Of a DNA stretch of 40,604 nt, positions 23,772-32,891 are shown piece after piece. The translations under genes were made by a program, and so were the position numbers. Location: the NCBI GenBank assembly GCA_022450585.1, contig JAKUPR010000011.1, forward strand, positions 1 to 40,604, written 5' to 3'. The notes beneath the pieces were generated by a model. That model was not told where the DNA came from. It worked only from the letters and a program-made list of their open reading frames with translations, and ran no database searches. Numbering within the stretch: position 1 is the stretch's first letter; every line of letters begins with the position of its first letter. Source of the stretch: Anaerolineales bacterium. Its GTDB lineage: Bacteria; Chloroflexota; Anaerolineae; Anaerolineales; UBA11657.

Positions 23772-24578
23772 TTACCTTCCATGACGTCGAAGCCGCTGCT
23801 CAAAATCAGGTAGAGAAACACGCGAAGTTAAGTCCATGGAAATAGGTGTCACGGATACAACTCTTAGCTCCGAAATGGCGGAGATGTCGGAGTCCATTTC
23901 AAGCGTATCGTAATCTATCTCCTTTCGCAATTGCGGTCCCTCCTTCTCATTTAGGTTAAAGGGAATCCAATAATTCTGACGCGACTGGCGTGTAACCCGC
24001 CAGTCGGTTTCAATAGTGGCATTGCTAGGGACATCGACCTTAAGAACATCAACGTCGTGTGGACAAGCAAGGGACAACATCTTTTCTGCAAAAAGATGCG
24101 TAAAGTGCATGGCGGCGGTGAAATCTACCTCCTTAGAGTGGCTAAGATGATAGCTGATATCAGTTTCCAATGACACCGCTAATGCTGGAATATTAAAACT
24201 AGCTGCTTCAAGAGCAGCCCCGACTGTACCTGAGATGGTAACTCCATTGCCAACATTTTCACCATAGTTGATGCCTGATACTAACAAATCCGGTGGCCGC
24301 GGACTAAGCAAGAGTACTGCCCGCTGCACAGCCTGGGCGGGAGATCCCCCTACGGCATAGACATCCCAATATTCACTATTTACCCGTTTACGCATAGTAT
24401 TGACCACACCGTCCGCACTAGGTGGCATACTTCTCCCAGAGCTTGTCTGTTGCTCTCGCGGCGCAACTACCAGAACACTCCCGAGTGGCGCAAGCGCACT
24501 AGCAGCCGCAATAATTCCGGGTGAATCGACACCGTCGTCATTGGTGAGCACAATCAATTTATCTTGACGCTCAGACAT
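23772..24578 (-). CDS. surE: 5'/3'-nucleotidase SurE
   Basis: A metal-dependent phosphatase of nucleoside monophosphates, with a reported role in stress survival. The family signature LTNDDGVDSPGI lies at the N-terminus, with both metal-binding aspartates. VVAPREQQTSSGRSM (about 40-54) and LLVSGINYGENVGNGVTISGTVGAALEA (about 97-124) complete the active site (Ser and Asn ligands). The ORF track starts at 24620; I prefer ATG 24578 (MSERQDKLIVLTNDD), 268 residues. It puts the signature at the usual distance from the N-terminus and lies six bases after an extended -10 box, so the mRNA would be leaderless. It is divergent from ridA. Confidence 0.92.
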   Translation of the reverse strand: MSERQDKLIVLTNDDGVDSPGIIAAASALAPLGSVLVVAPREQQTSSGRSMPPSADGVVNTMRKRVNSEYWDVYAVGGSPAQAVQRAVLLLSPRPPDLLVSGINYGENVGNGVTISGTVGAALEAASFNIPALAVSLETDISYHLSHSKEVDFTAAMHFTHLFAEKMLSLACPHDVDVLKVDVPSNATIETDWRVTRQSRQNYWIPFNLNEKEGPQLRKEIDYDTLEMDSDISAISELRVVSVTPISMDLTSRVSLPDFEQRLRRHGR

Positions 24579-24584
24579 ACCTTC

Positions 24585-24590
24585 ATCATA
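24585..24590 (-). promoter_or_regulatory. Extended -10 box of surE (leaderless start)
   Basis: On the minus strand TGGTATGAT is an extended -10 element. Six bases separate it from ATG 24578, so the A of the start codon is the expected first transcribed base. Confidence 0.5.
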
Positions 24591-24694
24591 CCACCTACCA
24601 CCAGAACATGCACCACACATACAGAGTTCCTAGTTCCATCTAAGAAGTACAATCTATGGTGATAGTATTAAAATCAGGAAACAGGAAAATAATA

Positions 24695-25081
24695 ATGACC
24701 AAAAAGAAAATTATCAGCACCGACAAAGCACCTGCAGCCATAGGACCATATTCGCAAGCCACAGTCGCAGGAAACCTAGTATTCACAGCCGGACAAATTC
24801 CTCTCGACCCTACAACCGGTGAACTAGTCACAGGCGGCATAGAGGAGCAAACACATCAGGTACTACAGAATATCCGGTCACTGTTACAGGTAGCAGGAAG
24901 TAATATGGAATCGGTCACGAAAACCACGGTGTTCATGACCAACCTCGACGATTTCAACGGCATGAACGAAGTTTACGCCAAGTACTTGGCAAACAAACCG
25001 CCCGCTCGAACCACGGTGCAGGTTTCTGGGTTGCCCATGGGTGCAAATATTGAAATTGAATGCGTGGCTGTAACAGCCTAA
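24695..25081 (+). CDS. ridA: RidA/YjgF family enamine/imine deaminase
   Basis: RidA hydrolyses reactive enamines and imines such as 2-aminoacrylate. The ORF track starts at 24656; ATG 24695 is better because AGGA lies about eight bases upstream and the protein then starts MTKKKIISTDKAPAAIGPYS like the family. The 128 residues show the whole domain: APAAIGPYSQATVAGNLVFTAGQIPLDP, EEQTHQVLQNIRSLLQVAGS, VTKTTVFMTNLDDFNGMNEVYAKYL, then KPPARTTVQVSGLPMGANIEIECVAV, with the catalytic arginine in PART and the family glutamate in EIECVAV. The trimeric, cytoplasmic form is known for the family. It lies just upstream of tRNA-Val and thrS. Confidence 0.94.
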   Translation: MTKKKIISTDKAPAAIGPYSQATVAGNLVFTAGQIPLDPTTGELVTGGIEEQTHQVLQNIRSLLQVAGSNMESVTKTTVFMTNLDDFNGMNEVYAKYLANKPPARTTVQVSGLPMGANIEIECVAVTA

Positions 25082-25097
25082 ACGCCCGTACCCAATT

Positions 25098-25125
25098 TTG
25101 TCATCGTGTACCGCTAATGTATAAT
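25098..25125 (+). promoter_or_regulatory. Promoter of tRNA-Val
   Basis: TTGTCA (25098-25103), 16 bases, TATAAT (25120-25125). Transcription would start about six bases before the tRNA. Confidence 0.75.
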
Positions 25126-25137
25126 TGCGACCAAAAG

Positions 25138-25211
25138 GGGCGGTTAGCTCAGCTGGTTAGAGCGTTGCGTTGACATCGCAAAGGTCGTTGGTTCGAGTCC
25201 AATACCGCCCA
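25138..25211 (+). tRNA. tRNA-Val (anticodon GAC)
   Basis: Complete cloverleaf: acceptor GGGCGGT/ACCGCCC, D arm GCTC/GAGC, anticodon stem TTGCG/CGCAA around TTGACAT (anticodon GAC), T arm GTTGG/CCAAT with TTCGAGT. The discriminator is A. CC follows but the terminal A is not encoded. Confidence 0.95.
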
Positions 25212-25524
25212 CCTAAACGCGAAACAGTCAGAAAAGACAGTAACGTACTGACCGGATAACTCAAGCGGACGAAACAATTCCAGACGCCGAGTAGAAATCC
25301 TTACAAACCAACTCCAGCGATTATCAGGAAGAGAACAAACTCGACATGACCCAGACGCGCAGAAACTAAGGGCCCGGGATTACCCCATTATCCGCCCAAA
25401 ACAGATCACTGTGATCCACAAGCTAAATAGTGTGGGCGCAGATGAACACAGCTCTCGCTCCAAGTGGGAGCGCGCTTGTTTTATGTGCGATGTGATTTGC
25501 ACATAACCACCGGGAGAGACCAGC
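25212..25524 (+). other. thrS leader region with several hairpins
   Basis: This 313-base stretch has no long gene. It holds hairpins CAGTA-ACG-TACTG, GATCAC-T-GTGATC and CCACA...TGTGG, a terminator-like stem with a T-run (25456-25482), and a perfect 8-base inverted repeat TTATGTGC/GCACATAA (25481-25506) directly before the thrS ribosome site (GGGAGAG). A seven-codon frame with two threonine codons (25346-25369) may be chance. The region is probably a regulatory leader of thrS. Confidence 0.45.
25456..25482 (+). terminator. Terminator or attenuator before thrS
   Basis: The stem CGCTCC/GGAGCG with loop AAGTG is followed by GCGC... and TTGTTTT. It lies 43 bases before the thrS start, so it could end the tRNA-Val transcript or attenuate thrS. 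Confidence 0.45.
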
Positions 25525-27312
25525 ATGGTTGAAAAGCACGAAAAGCATTATGAGGATACTGAGCTATATCGACTGCGCCATTCAACAGCACACGTGCTGG
25601 CCCAGGCAGTAATGGAGATGTTTCCCGACGAGACTCAGATCGCTATCGGTCCTCCCATTAAGGACGGGTTCTACTACGACTTCGACTTGCCACGCTCGCT
25701 GACTCCCGAAGACCTACGAAAATTGGAAAAGCGCATGCGCCAGATAATTGCCGGGCACCATGAATTCGTCCGTACTTTCACAACGGTGAAAGAGGCCCAA
25801 AAGCAATTCTCAGACCAGAAATACAAACTTGAAATTATTCAGGATCTTTTTCTCAGATATGAGAACGCAACCACCGAGCAGCCGGAAATATCTTTCTATA
25901 CTCATGACACATTTACAGACCTATGCCGCGGTCCTCACCTCGAACACACAGGCCAGATCAACCCTTCAGGCCTCAAGTTACTAAGTGTGGCCGGGGCTTA
26001 CTGGCGAGGAGACGAAAGCAACACAATGCTTCAGCGCATTTATGGAACCGCTTGGAGCAGCGCTGACGATTTGAAAGGGTACCTCTGGAAACTAGAAGAG
26101 GCCAAAAAACGGGATCACCGTAAGCTAGGAGCACAACTACAATTGTTCCACTTTTCGGCAGACGTGGGGTCAGGACTCCCGATGTTCACCCCAAAGGGTG
26201 AAACTGTGCGCCACTTGATGGAATCCTACGTACGTGATTTACAGACCCGCTACGGATATAAGCACGTCTGGACTGGCCATCTAGTAAAAGAGGATCTCTA
26301 CAAGAAATCGGGACATTACCAAAACTACCGAGCCGCTATGTTTCCGCCCATGATTGACGAAAACATCACGTTTCGCCTAAAACCAATGAACTGCCCCAGC
26401 CATATGACTCTTTTCAAGGAAATGGGGCGACACTCTTACCGCGAGCTACCCCTCCGTTTCGCCGAGTTTGCCACACTCTACCGTTACGAAAAATCGGGGG
26501 AGCTTACCGGCCTGACACGCGTACGATCACTTACACAGGATGACGCTCATATATTCTGCGCACCCACACAAATCGAGAGTGAATTCGGGCTAGCGCTCCA
26601 ACTGATTCAAGATGTCCTGCGACGCTATCACTTCAGCAATTACCGAGTACGCCTCTCACTTAGAGGTGATGGAGACAAGTACCTGCAGGACGATGAGAAA
26701 TGGCAAAGAGCAGAGTCCGCACTACGATCCGCTCTGGATGCCTCGGGAATTACCTATTACAGCGAAACTGGAGAGGCTGCCTTCTACGGCCCCAAAGCCG
26801 ACTTCATGGCGCAAGATGTACTCGGCCGAGAATGGCAGCTGTCCACTATTCAGGTAGATTTCATTCAGCCGGCACGACTAGGACTCACATACATCGGGGA
26901 GGACGGACAAGAGCACACTCCAGTAGTACTTCATCGCGCAGTAACTGGAAGCACCGAGCGCTTTCTAGGCGTTCTTATTGAGCATTACGACGGAGCATTT
27001 CCAGTCTGGCTAGCACCGGTACAGGCCGTAATAATTCCCATTACTGATCGACATCTTGATTATTGTCAGAAGCTGCACAACAACCTTCAGGCCCACGGAC
27101 TGCGTACTGAGATTGATACCAGCAACGATCGCATGAATGCCAAAATACGCAAGGCCCAATCTCAGCGTATCCCTTTCATGTTGATTGCCGGCGACCGAGA
27201 GCAGCAATCTAACCATATTTCCGTACGTCTTCGTTCTGGCGAGGAACTAAAATCACAAACCTTGGAGCAATTCCTTGCATTAACACAGGAAGCAATGGCA
27301 TCGGGAAAATGA
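25525..27312 (+). CDS. thrS: Threonyl-tRNA synthetase lacking the TGS domain
   Basis: Charges tRNA-Thr. At 595 residues it is shorter than the E. coli enzyme (642) because the N-terminal TGS (N1) domain is absent. The protein begins at the editing domain, with HSTAH (HxxxH, about residues 19-23) and DLCRGPHLEHTG (about 132-143) as editing-site motifs. The class II core shows motif 1 around MESYVRDLQTRYGYKHV, the catalytic-zinc cysteine in MNCPSHM, motif 2 (FAEFATLYRYEKSGELTGLTRVRSLTQDDAHIF) with a zinc histidine, and motif 3 with VVLHRAVTGSTERF supplying the other histidine. The anticodon-binding domain starts at APVQAVIIPITDRH. GGGAGAG lies eight bases before ATG. The editing cleft appears intact. 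Confidence 0.95.
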   Translation: MVEKHEKHYEDTELYRLRHSTAHVLAQAVMEMFPDETQIAIGPPIKDGFYYDFDLPRSLTPEDLRKLEKRMRQIIAGHHEFVRTFTTVKEAQKQFSDQKYKLEIIQDLFLRYENATTEQPEISFYTHDTFTDLCRGPHLEHTGQINPSGLKLLSVAGAYWRGDESNTMLQRIYGTAWSSADDLKGYLWKLEEAKKRDHRKLGAQLQLFHFSADVGSGLPMFTPKGETVRHLMESYVRDLQTRYGYKHVWTGHLVKEDLYKKSGHYQNYRAAMFPPMIDENITFRLKPMNCPSHMTLFKEMGRHSYRELPLRFAEFATLYRYEKSGELTGLTRVRSLTQDDAHIFCAPTQIESEFGLALQLIQDVLRRYHFSNYRVRLSLRGDGDKYLQDDEKWQRAESALRSALDASGITYYSETGEAAFYGPKADFMAQDVLGREWQLSTIQVDFIQPARLGLTYIGEDGQEHTPVVLHRAVTGSTERFLGVLIEHYDGAFPVWLAPVQAVIIPITDRHLDYCQKLHNNLQAHGLRTEIDTSNDRMNAKIRKAQSQRIPFMLIAGDREQQSNHISVRLRSGEELKSQTLEQFLALTQEAMASGK

Positions 27313-27373
27313 AGCTCTGACCCGGAAATCGCAGATACTATGTTAGAGCTTTATTAGAAACGATAAGGACCCC

Positions 27374-27402
27374 TTGACTGCGTGATACCAGAGCATTATC
27401 AT
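27374..27402 (+). promoter_or_regulatory. groESL promoter
   Basis: TTGACT (27374-27379), exactly 17 bases, TATCAT (27397-27402). The predicted start near 27409 lies just before the CIRCE element. Confidence 0.75.
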
Positions 27403-27413
27403 CTGAGTTAGTC

Positions 27414-27440
27414 TTAGCACTCCAATGTGATGAGTGCTAA
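27414..27440 (+). promoter_or_regulatory. CIRCE element (HrcA operator)
   Basis: TTAGCACTC, nine bases, GAGTGCTAA is a perfect match to the CIRCE consensus. It directly follows the predicted transcription start, the usual position for HrcA repression of groESL until heat shock. hrcA is not in the window. Confidence 0.95.
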
Positions 27441-27496
27441 CGGCATAAAGAATCTTTGAAACAAACAAATTGGAATTGATAGGAGGCAACAAAAAG

Positions 27497-27793
27497 ATGT
27501 CACTAAATCTGAAGCCACTGGGCGAGCGCCTAATTGTGGAACCGGTCGAGCAAGAGGAAACCACGTCGGGTGGAATTGTTCTGCCGGAGACGGCTAAGGA
27601 GAAACCGCAGAAAGGAAAGGTGCTTGCGGTGGGACCAGGGGCGCGCGATGAGAGCGGCAGTCGCGTCCAGATGGATGTAGCTGCGGACGACGAGGTACTG
27701 TTCGCGAAATATTCCGGTACCGAGGTCAAAATAGAGGGCAAGAAGCTGCTCATCCTCAAAGAAAGTGATGTGCTCGCAATTGTCACCGGTTAG
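27497..27793 (+). CDS. groS: Co-chaperonin GroES
   Basis: The ORF track starts at a TTG (27470) ahead of the ribosome site. The real start is ATG 27497, ten bases after AGGAGG, giving 98 residues beginning [16 protein letters not shown]. The family is plain: [43 protein letters not shown] with the mobile loop ([11 protein letters not shown]) that binds GroEL, then [33 protein letters not shown]. Seven subunits cap the GroEL chamber. It is the first gene of the heat-shock operon, under the CIRCE element. Confidence 0.97.
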   Translation: MSLNLKPLGERLIVEPVEQEETTSGGIVLPETAKEKPQKGKVLAVGPGARDESGSRVQMDVAADDEVLFAKYSGTEVKIEGKKLLILKESDVLAIVTG

Positions 27794-27829
27794 TTTATTT
27801 ACATAACTATATAACTCAGGAAAGGATAA

Positions 27830-29497
<1,668 letters not shown>

Positions 29498-29533
29498 AAA
29501 GTAGATCTACTTTATAGTTTAGAGAAAGAATCT

Positions 29534-29572
29534 AAAAGGCCTCTCCGACAATTGTCGGAGAGGCCTTTTTTT
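29534..29572. terminator. Bidirectional intrinsic terminator between groEL and serC
   Basis: A perfect palindrome, AAAAGGCCTCTCCGAC/ GTCGGAGAGGCCTTTT, with T-runs at both ends as read from each strand. It serves groEL on the plus strand and serC, which converges on it from the right. Confidence 0.93.
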
Positions 29573-29591
29573 AACGAAATATGGTTATTAG

Positions 29592-30713
29592 TTAATGAGA
29601 GTACTCCTCACGAAACTCATGCATAAAATCTCGTAAAGTACGCACTCCCTGGAGTGGCATAGCATTGTAGATAGAAGCACGAAGACCACCTACTGATCGG
29701 TGTCCTTTTAGATTGTGCATACCGCGCCTGAGTGCCTGTGTCAAGAAAATAGGCTCTAATTTTGAATCTGAAATACGCCAAGTGACATTCATGCGCGAGC
29801 GGCTATCGGCTTGGACGTGTCCTGAGTAAAAACCGTCACTCTCGTCAATTACCTGGTAGAGCATTGCAGCCTTTTCAGTATTTACAGATGCCATCTTTCG
29901 CAACCCGCCAATTTCCTGAAGCAACCACTGTGTCACCAGATTCACCATATAGATTGAAAATACAGGCGGAGTATTGTACATAGAATCTGCGCCCACATGC
30001 ACTCGGTAATCAAGCAACGCATGCAGGCTAGCAGATACGCGCTCAAGTAATTCTTCACGCAATATAACCACGGTTACTCCAGCCGGACCTGCATTTTTCT
30101 GAGCGCCAGCATAAATCAAATCATAGCACTCAGCAGCAATCGGCCTAGAGAGAAAATCGGAAGACATGTCACATACCAATGGGCACGACACAGCTTCAGG
30201 TTCCCAGTGCATTTGCAAACCATGAATAGTTTCGTTAGAGGTTAAGTGAACATAGGCCGCATCCGAGTCAGATTGCCACTCATTAGGTCGCGGCATGCGA
30301 GAGAATCCCTCTGGCTCTCCGTCCCAAATCACACATACCTGCCCTTCACGACGCGCCTCCTTCACCGCCTTTTTGCCCCAAGTGCCTGCAACGACATAAT
30401 TGGCGCACCGACCAGAGTCGCGCAGCAAATTCATAGGAATCATAGAAAACTGTAAAGTTGCACCACCCTGCAAGAACAGGATATGGTAATCCTCAGATAG
30501 ATTCAATAACACTCGCATATTCTCCCGCGTATCACTTAAGATTTGTTTGAATCTATCTGAGCGATGGCTCATTTCGAGCACGGACATACCCATCCCTCGG
30601 AAACCAAGAAGCTCTTCCTGTGCCCGCTGGAGCACCGAGAGCGGCAGCGCACCAGGCCCAGCAGAGAAATTATAAACTCGCGAATTTTTCATCGGATTGG
30701 CTCGATTACTCAT
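29592..30713 (-). CDS. serC: Phosphoserine aminotransferase
   Basis: Transfers the amino group of glutamate to 3-phosphohydroxypyruvate (serine biosynthesis), using PLP. The 373 residues show the family landmarks: YNFSAGPGALP (about 14-24), the MGMSVLEMSHRSDRF helix (about 37-51), FLQGGATLQFSMIPMNLL, the PLP-contacting VCDMSSDFLSRPI (about 180-192) and the Schiff-base lysine in YAGAQKNAGPAGV (about 200-212). The C-terminal domain ends GLRASIYNAMPLQGVRTLRDFM, typical of SerC. The start at 30713 follows a TATAAT box by 14 bases without a Shine-Dalgarno sequence; an internal ATG at 30692 is an alternative that also fits the family. It is convergent with groEL and shares its terminator. Confidence 0.94.
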   Translation of the reverse strand: MSNRANPMKNSRVYNFSAGPGALPLSVLQRAQEELLGFRGMGMSVLEMSHRSDRFKQILSDTRENMRVLLNLSEDYHILFLQGGATLQFSMIPMNLLRDSGRCANYVVAGTWGKKAVKEARREGQVCVIWDGEPEGFSRMPRPNEWQSDSDAAYVHLTSNETIHGLQMHWEPEAVSCPLVCDMSSDFLSRPIAAECYDLIYAGAQKNAGPAGVTVVILREELLERVSASLHALLDYRVHVGADSMYNTPPVFSIYMVNLVTQWLLQEIGGLRKMASVNTEKAAMLYQVIDESDGFYSGHVQADSRSRMNVTWRISDSKLEPIFLTQALRRGMHNLKGHRSVGGLRASIYNAMPLQGVRTLRDFMHEFREEYSH

Positions 30714-30775
30714 GATGCAAGAACATGATTATAAAGCACTCGCCCATATTTTGGGGAATGTAGGCTCAATTGTGC

Positions 30776-30781
30776 TATACT
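30776..30781 (+). promoter_or_regulatory. -10 box of the PIG-L gene
   Basis: TATACT ends about 55 bases before GTG 30837. TTGGGG lies 19 bases upstream, a weak -35. serC is transcribed in the opposite direction from the same gap. Confidence 0.4.
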
Positions 30782-30836
30782 CAGATTAACTTAATTACAT
30801 TATCGTTAGAGCACCCCGAGGTTAACAAAACGAATT

Positions 30837-31610
30837 GTGAACGACGACCATAGGTATATCCCTGAATCTGCCATGGCTATCATGGCGCACCCGGACGATA
30901 TCGAGTTTGCCTGCGCAGGGACATTATCTGGATGGTCACAAGCGGGTGCTAGAATTTCATACGTTCTCTGTACTAGCGGAGATGTTGGAATTGCACGCCC
31001 CGGGATTACTAAGAAAGAAGCCTCCTCTATACGCGAGAGCGAACAACAATCCGCCGCAAAAATCGTCGGAGCCAATGAGGTAATCTTTCTCCGCGAGCCA
31101 GACGGTATGCTGCAAGCTACCCTCGAGCTGCGCAAGAAGCTGGTGCGCGAAATCCGCCGCTTCCGACCAGAGGTGATATTCTGTGGCGACCCAAATAGAT
31201 TATGGGTCGAAGGTACATACATTAACCACCCCGACCATCGGGCCGCGGCTTTTGCAGCCGTGGACGCCATTTTTCCTGCTGCAGGACAACCTAACTTGTT
31301 TGAAGAACTATCCGAAGAAGGGCTAACAGCTTTCAAACCACGCAAAGTTTATGCCAGCCGCTTGGAACAGGGAGGTCATCTGGTTGCGATAGACGATACC
31401 ATAGAGATAAAGATAAGCGCATTAAGGGCCCATCGGAGTCAGTTTGAGCAGTGGGACCCTGGTAAGTCCGTTCGCGAACGCGCCTCGCTTCTTGCTAAAG
31501 AACAAAAGGGTATGGAATTTGCTGAGTCATTTACAGTTACCACTCTCGAGAGCGACGAGCTCTGGGAACAGCACCACGGAGAGGCGCTTGGTCGAGGCCC
31601 TGGCGCATAG
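30837..31610 (+). CDS. PIG-L/LmbE family zinc deacetylase
   Basis: A 257-residue protein of the family that removes N-acetyl groups from sugar-linked glucosamines (GlcNAc-PI, mycothiol or bacillithiol precursors, lincosamides). The zinc motif AHPDDIEF (about residues 17-24) gives His-x-x-Asp, with the catalytic aspartate next to it. The third zinc ligand is expected in [11 protein letters not shown] (about 125-135). The start is GTG with a distant GAGG; an internal ATG shortly before AHPDD is an alternative, but the N-terminal residues match the usual spacing. The substrate cannot be assigned: in Chloroflexota several paralogues of this family are usual. The next gene starts six bases later, so the two are coupled. 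Confidence 0.85.
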   Translation: MNDDHRYIPESAMAIMAHPDDIEFACAGTLSGWSQAGARISYVLCTSGDVGIARPGITKKEASSIRESEQQSAAKIVGANEVIFLREPDGMLQATLELRKKLVREIRRFRPEVIFCGDPNRLWVEGTYINHPDHRAAAFAAVDAIFPAAGQPNLFEELSEEGLTAFKPRKVYASRLEQGGHLVAIDDTIEIKISALRAHRSQFEQWDPGKSVRERASLLAKEQKGMEFAESFTVTTLESDELWEQHHGEALGRGPGA

Positions 31611-31616
31611 CGCCGC

Positions 31617-32891
31617 ATGATCGCAACGCAAAGAAGGGGGCTCCCGCTCCCCGCAGCATGGAAGACCACTGTAGTAATAGCTGCTATGTTTGGAACTCTA
31701 CTTTCCGCCTGCGGCACGGACGTCGTTTCAACACAAGTACCAACTCCCTTCGCCACAACTGATCCAACCGAACTGCAGCTACGCAGCTACGACGCCTTTT
31801 GGGAAGGCATCCAGTCAGACTACATTTTCAGCGCAGTCACTACATTCGACTGGAACCTGCTACCGGCGCAAGAACGTAGAAAGGTAGCAGCTGGACTGTC
31901 GGAAGACGAATTCGACTTACTAATGCGCTCAATCATAGTTGAATTTCCTGAAAACACGGTCACATATCGTAACCGCACGGATCGTATAGAAGATGACCTA
32001 AACAGTACACTCTCATATGAGGGCATTGGCGCGTACGTTTCAGTATCCTCTGAACCCAGTCCTCACGTGATTATTCTTGCAGTAGTACCCGATTCGCCCG
32101 CTGAACAATCAGGCCTACGCGCACACGATTCAATTTACGCAGTCGACGGACAATCTGTAAGCGCAGAAGAGGGTATGGATGTGGTGAAGCGAGTCCGTGG
32201 ACCAGCGGGCAGCGTTGTGAAACTGGATGTACAGTCGCCTGACGGGAGCCGTCGCAGTATAAATGTAACTCGCCGTCGCTTGCAGGCAACTGACCAACTC
32301 CGCGTAGAAAGAAAGGATATTGCTCACGCAGGATTAATTAGATTACCCATTGGCGCAGGCGCGGAGTTAAGTAACATTATGCAACAGGCCCTCGAGGAGC
32401 TCGCCGAATACCAGCCTCGAAACCTGATAATTGACATGCGTGTCGCCCATTCGTCCGCAACATGGCCACTGAACGAGATGCTTGGGTTTTTCACAGAAGG
32501 TGAGATGGGTAATCAATACTCACACAGCGGACAACAAACTCTAGAAATCACCGGGGTCGACCTTACTGGCTCGCAGAGTATTCCGCTTATATTGCTTATC
32601 GGTCAAGAAACGCGCGGTGCTTCTGAAGTTTTTGCTGCTGCGTTGCAGGCCACAGGACGCGCCACTCTGATTGGCCAACCCACTCCAGGTCAAGTGATAG
32701 GTTTCGATCATTTCATCTTACCCAACGGCGGGGAGATATTTTTTGGCAGCTCTTCTTATGTCAGCCCATCCGGAGATGACATAGGCATGCGGGGTGTACA
32801 CCCGGACATAACCGTCGACACACACTGGGACGAGGTAACTGACGATGAGGACGCTGTTGTAAAGCGTGCGCTGCTACAACTTACTCAATAG
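31617..32891 (+). CDS. S41-like lipoprotein without catalytic Ser and Lys (pseudo-protease)
   Basis: A 424-residue lipoprotein: signal peptide 1-31, lipobox LLSAC with Cys32. A helical cap region (about 50-130) is followed by a PDZ domain (about 135-215; VVPDSPAEQSGLRAHDSIYAVDG) and an S41 core (about 235-400; NLIIDMRV). Aligned to CtpA at 8220, the segment GASEVFAAALQATGRATLIGQ keeps the surrounding fold, but the nucleophile serine position is Gly334 and the lysine position is Gln359 (QPTPGQV instead of the GKG motif). Ser336 lies two residues away, but without the lysine. The protein may bind peptides without cutting them. It starts six bases after the PIG-L gene and its end overlaps the sortase gene by 11 bases (convergent). 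Confidence 0.75.
   Translation: MIATQRRGLPLPAAWKTTVVIAAMFGTLLSACGTDVVSTQVPTPFATTDPTELQLRSYDAFWEGIQSDYIFSAVTTFDWNLLPAQERRKVAAGLSEDEFDLLMRSIIVEFPENTVTYRNRTDRIEDDLNSTLSYEGIGAYVSVSSEPSPHVIILAVVPDSPAEQSGLRAHDSIYAVDGQSVSAEEGMDVVKRVRGPAGSVVKLDVQSPDGSRRSINVTRRRLQATDQLRVERKDIAHAGLIRLPIGAGAELSNIMQQALEELAEYQPRNLIIDMRVAHSSATWPLNEMLGFFTEGEMGNQYSHSGQQTLEITGVDLTGSQSIPLILLIGQETRGASEVFAAALQATGRATLIGQPTPGQVIGFDHFILPNGGEIFFGSSSYVSPSGDDIGMRGVHPDITVDTHWDEVTDDEDAVVKRALLQLTQ

Noticed and set aside
25440-25482. T-box riboswitch upstream of thrS
   Set aside because: AAGTGGGAGCGCG resembles the T-box core with gaps, but it forms the 3' arm of the terminator-like stem rather than preceding it, and no specifier-loop Stem I could be built.
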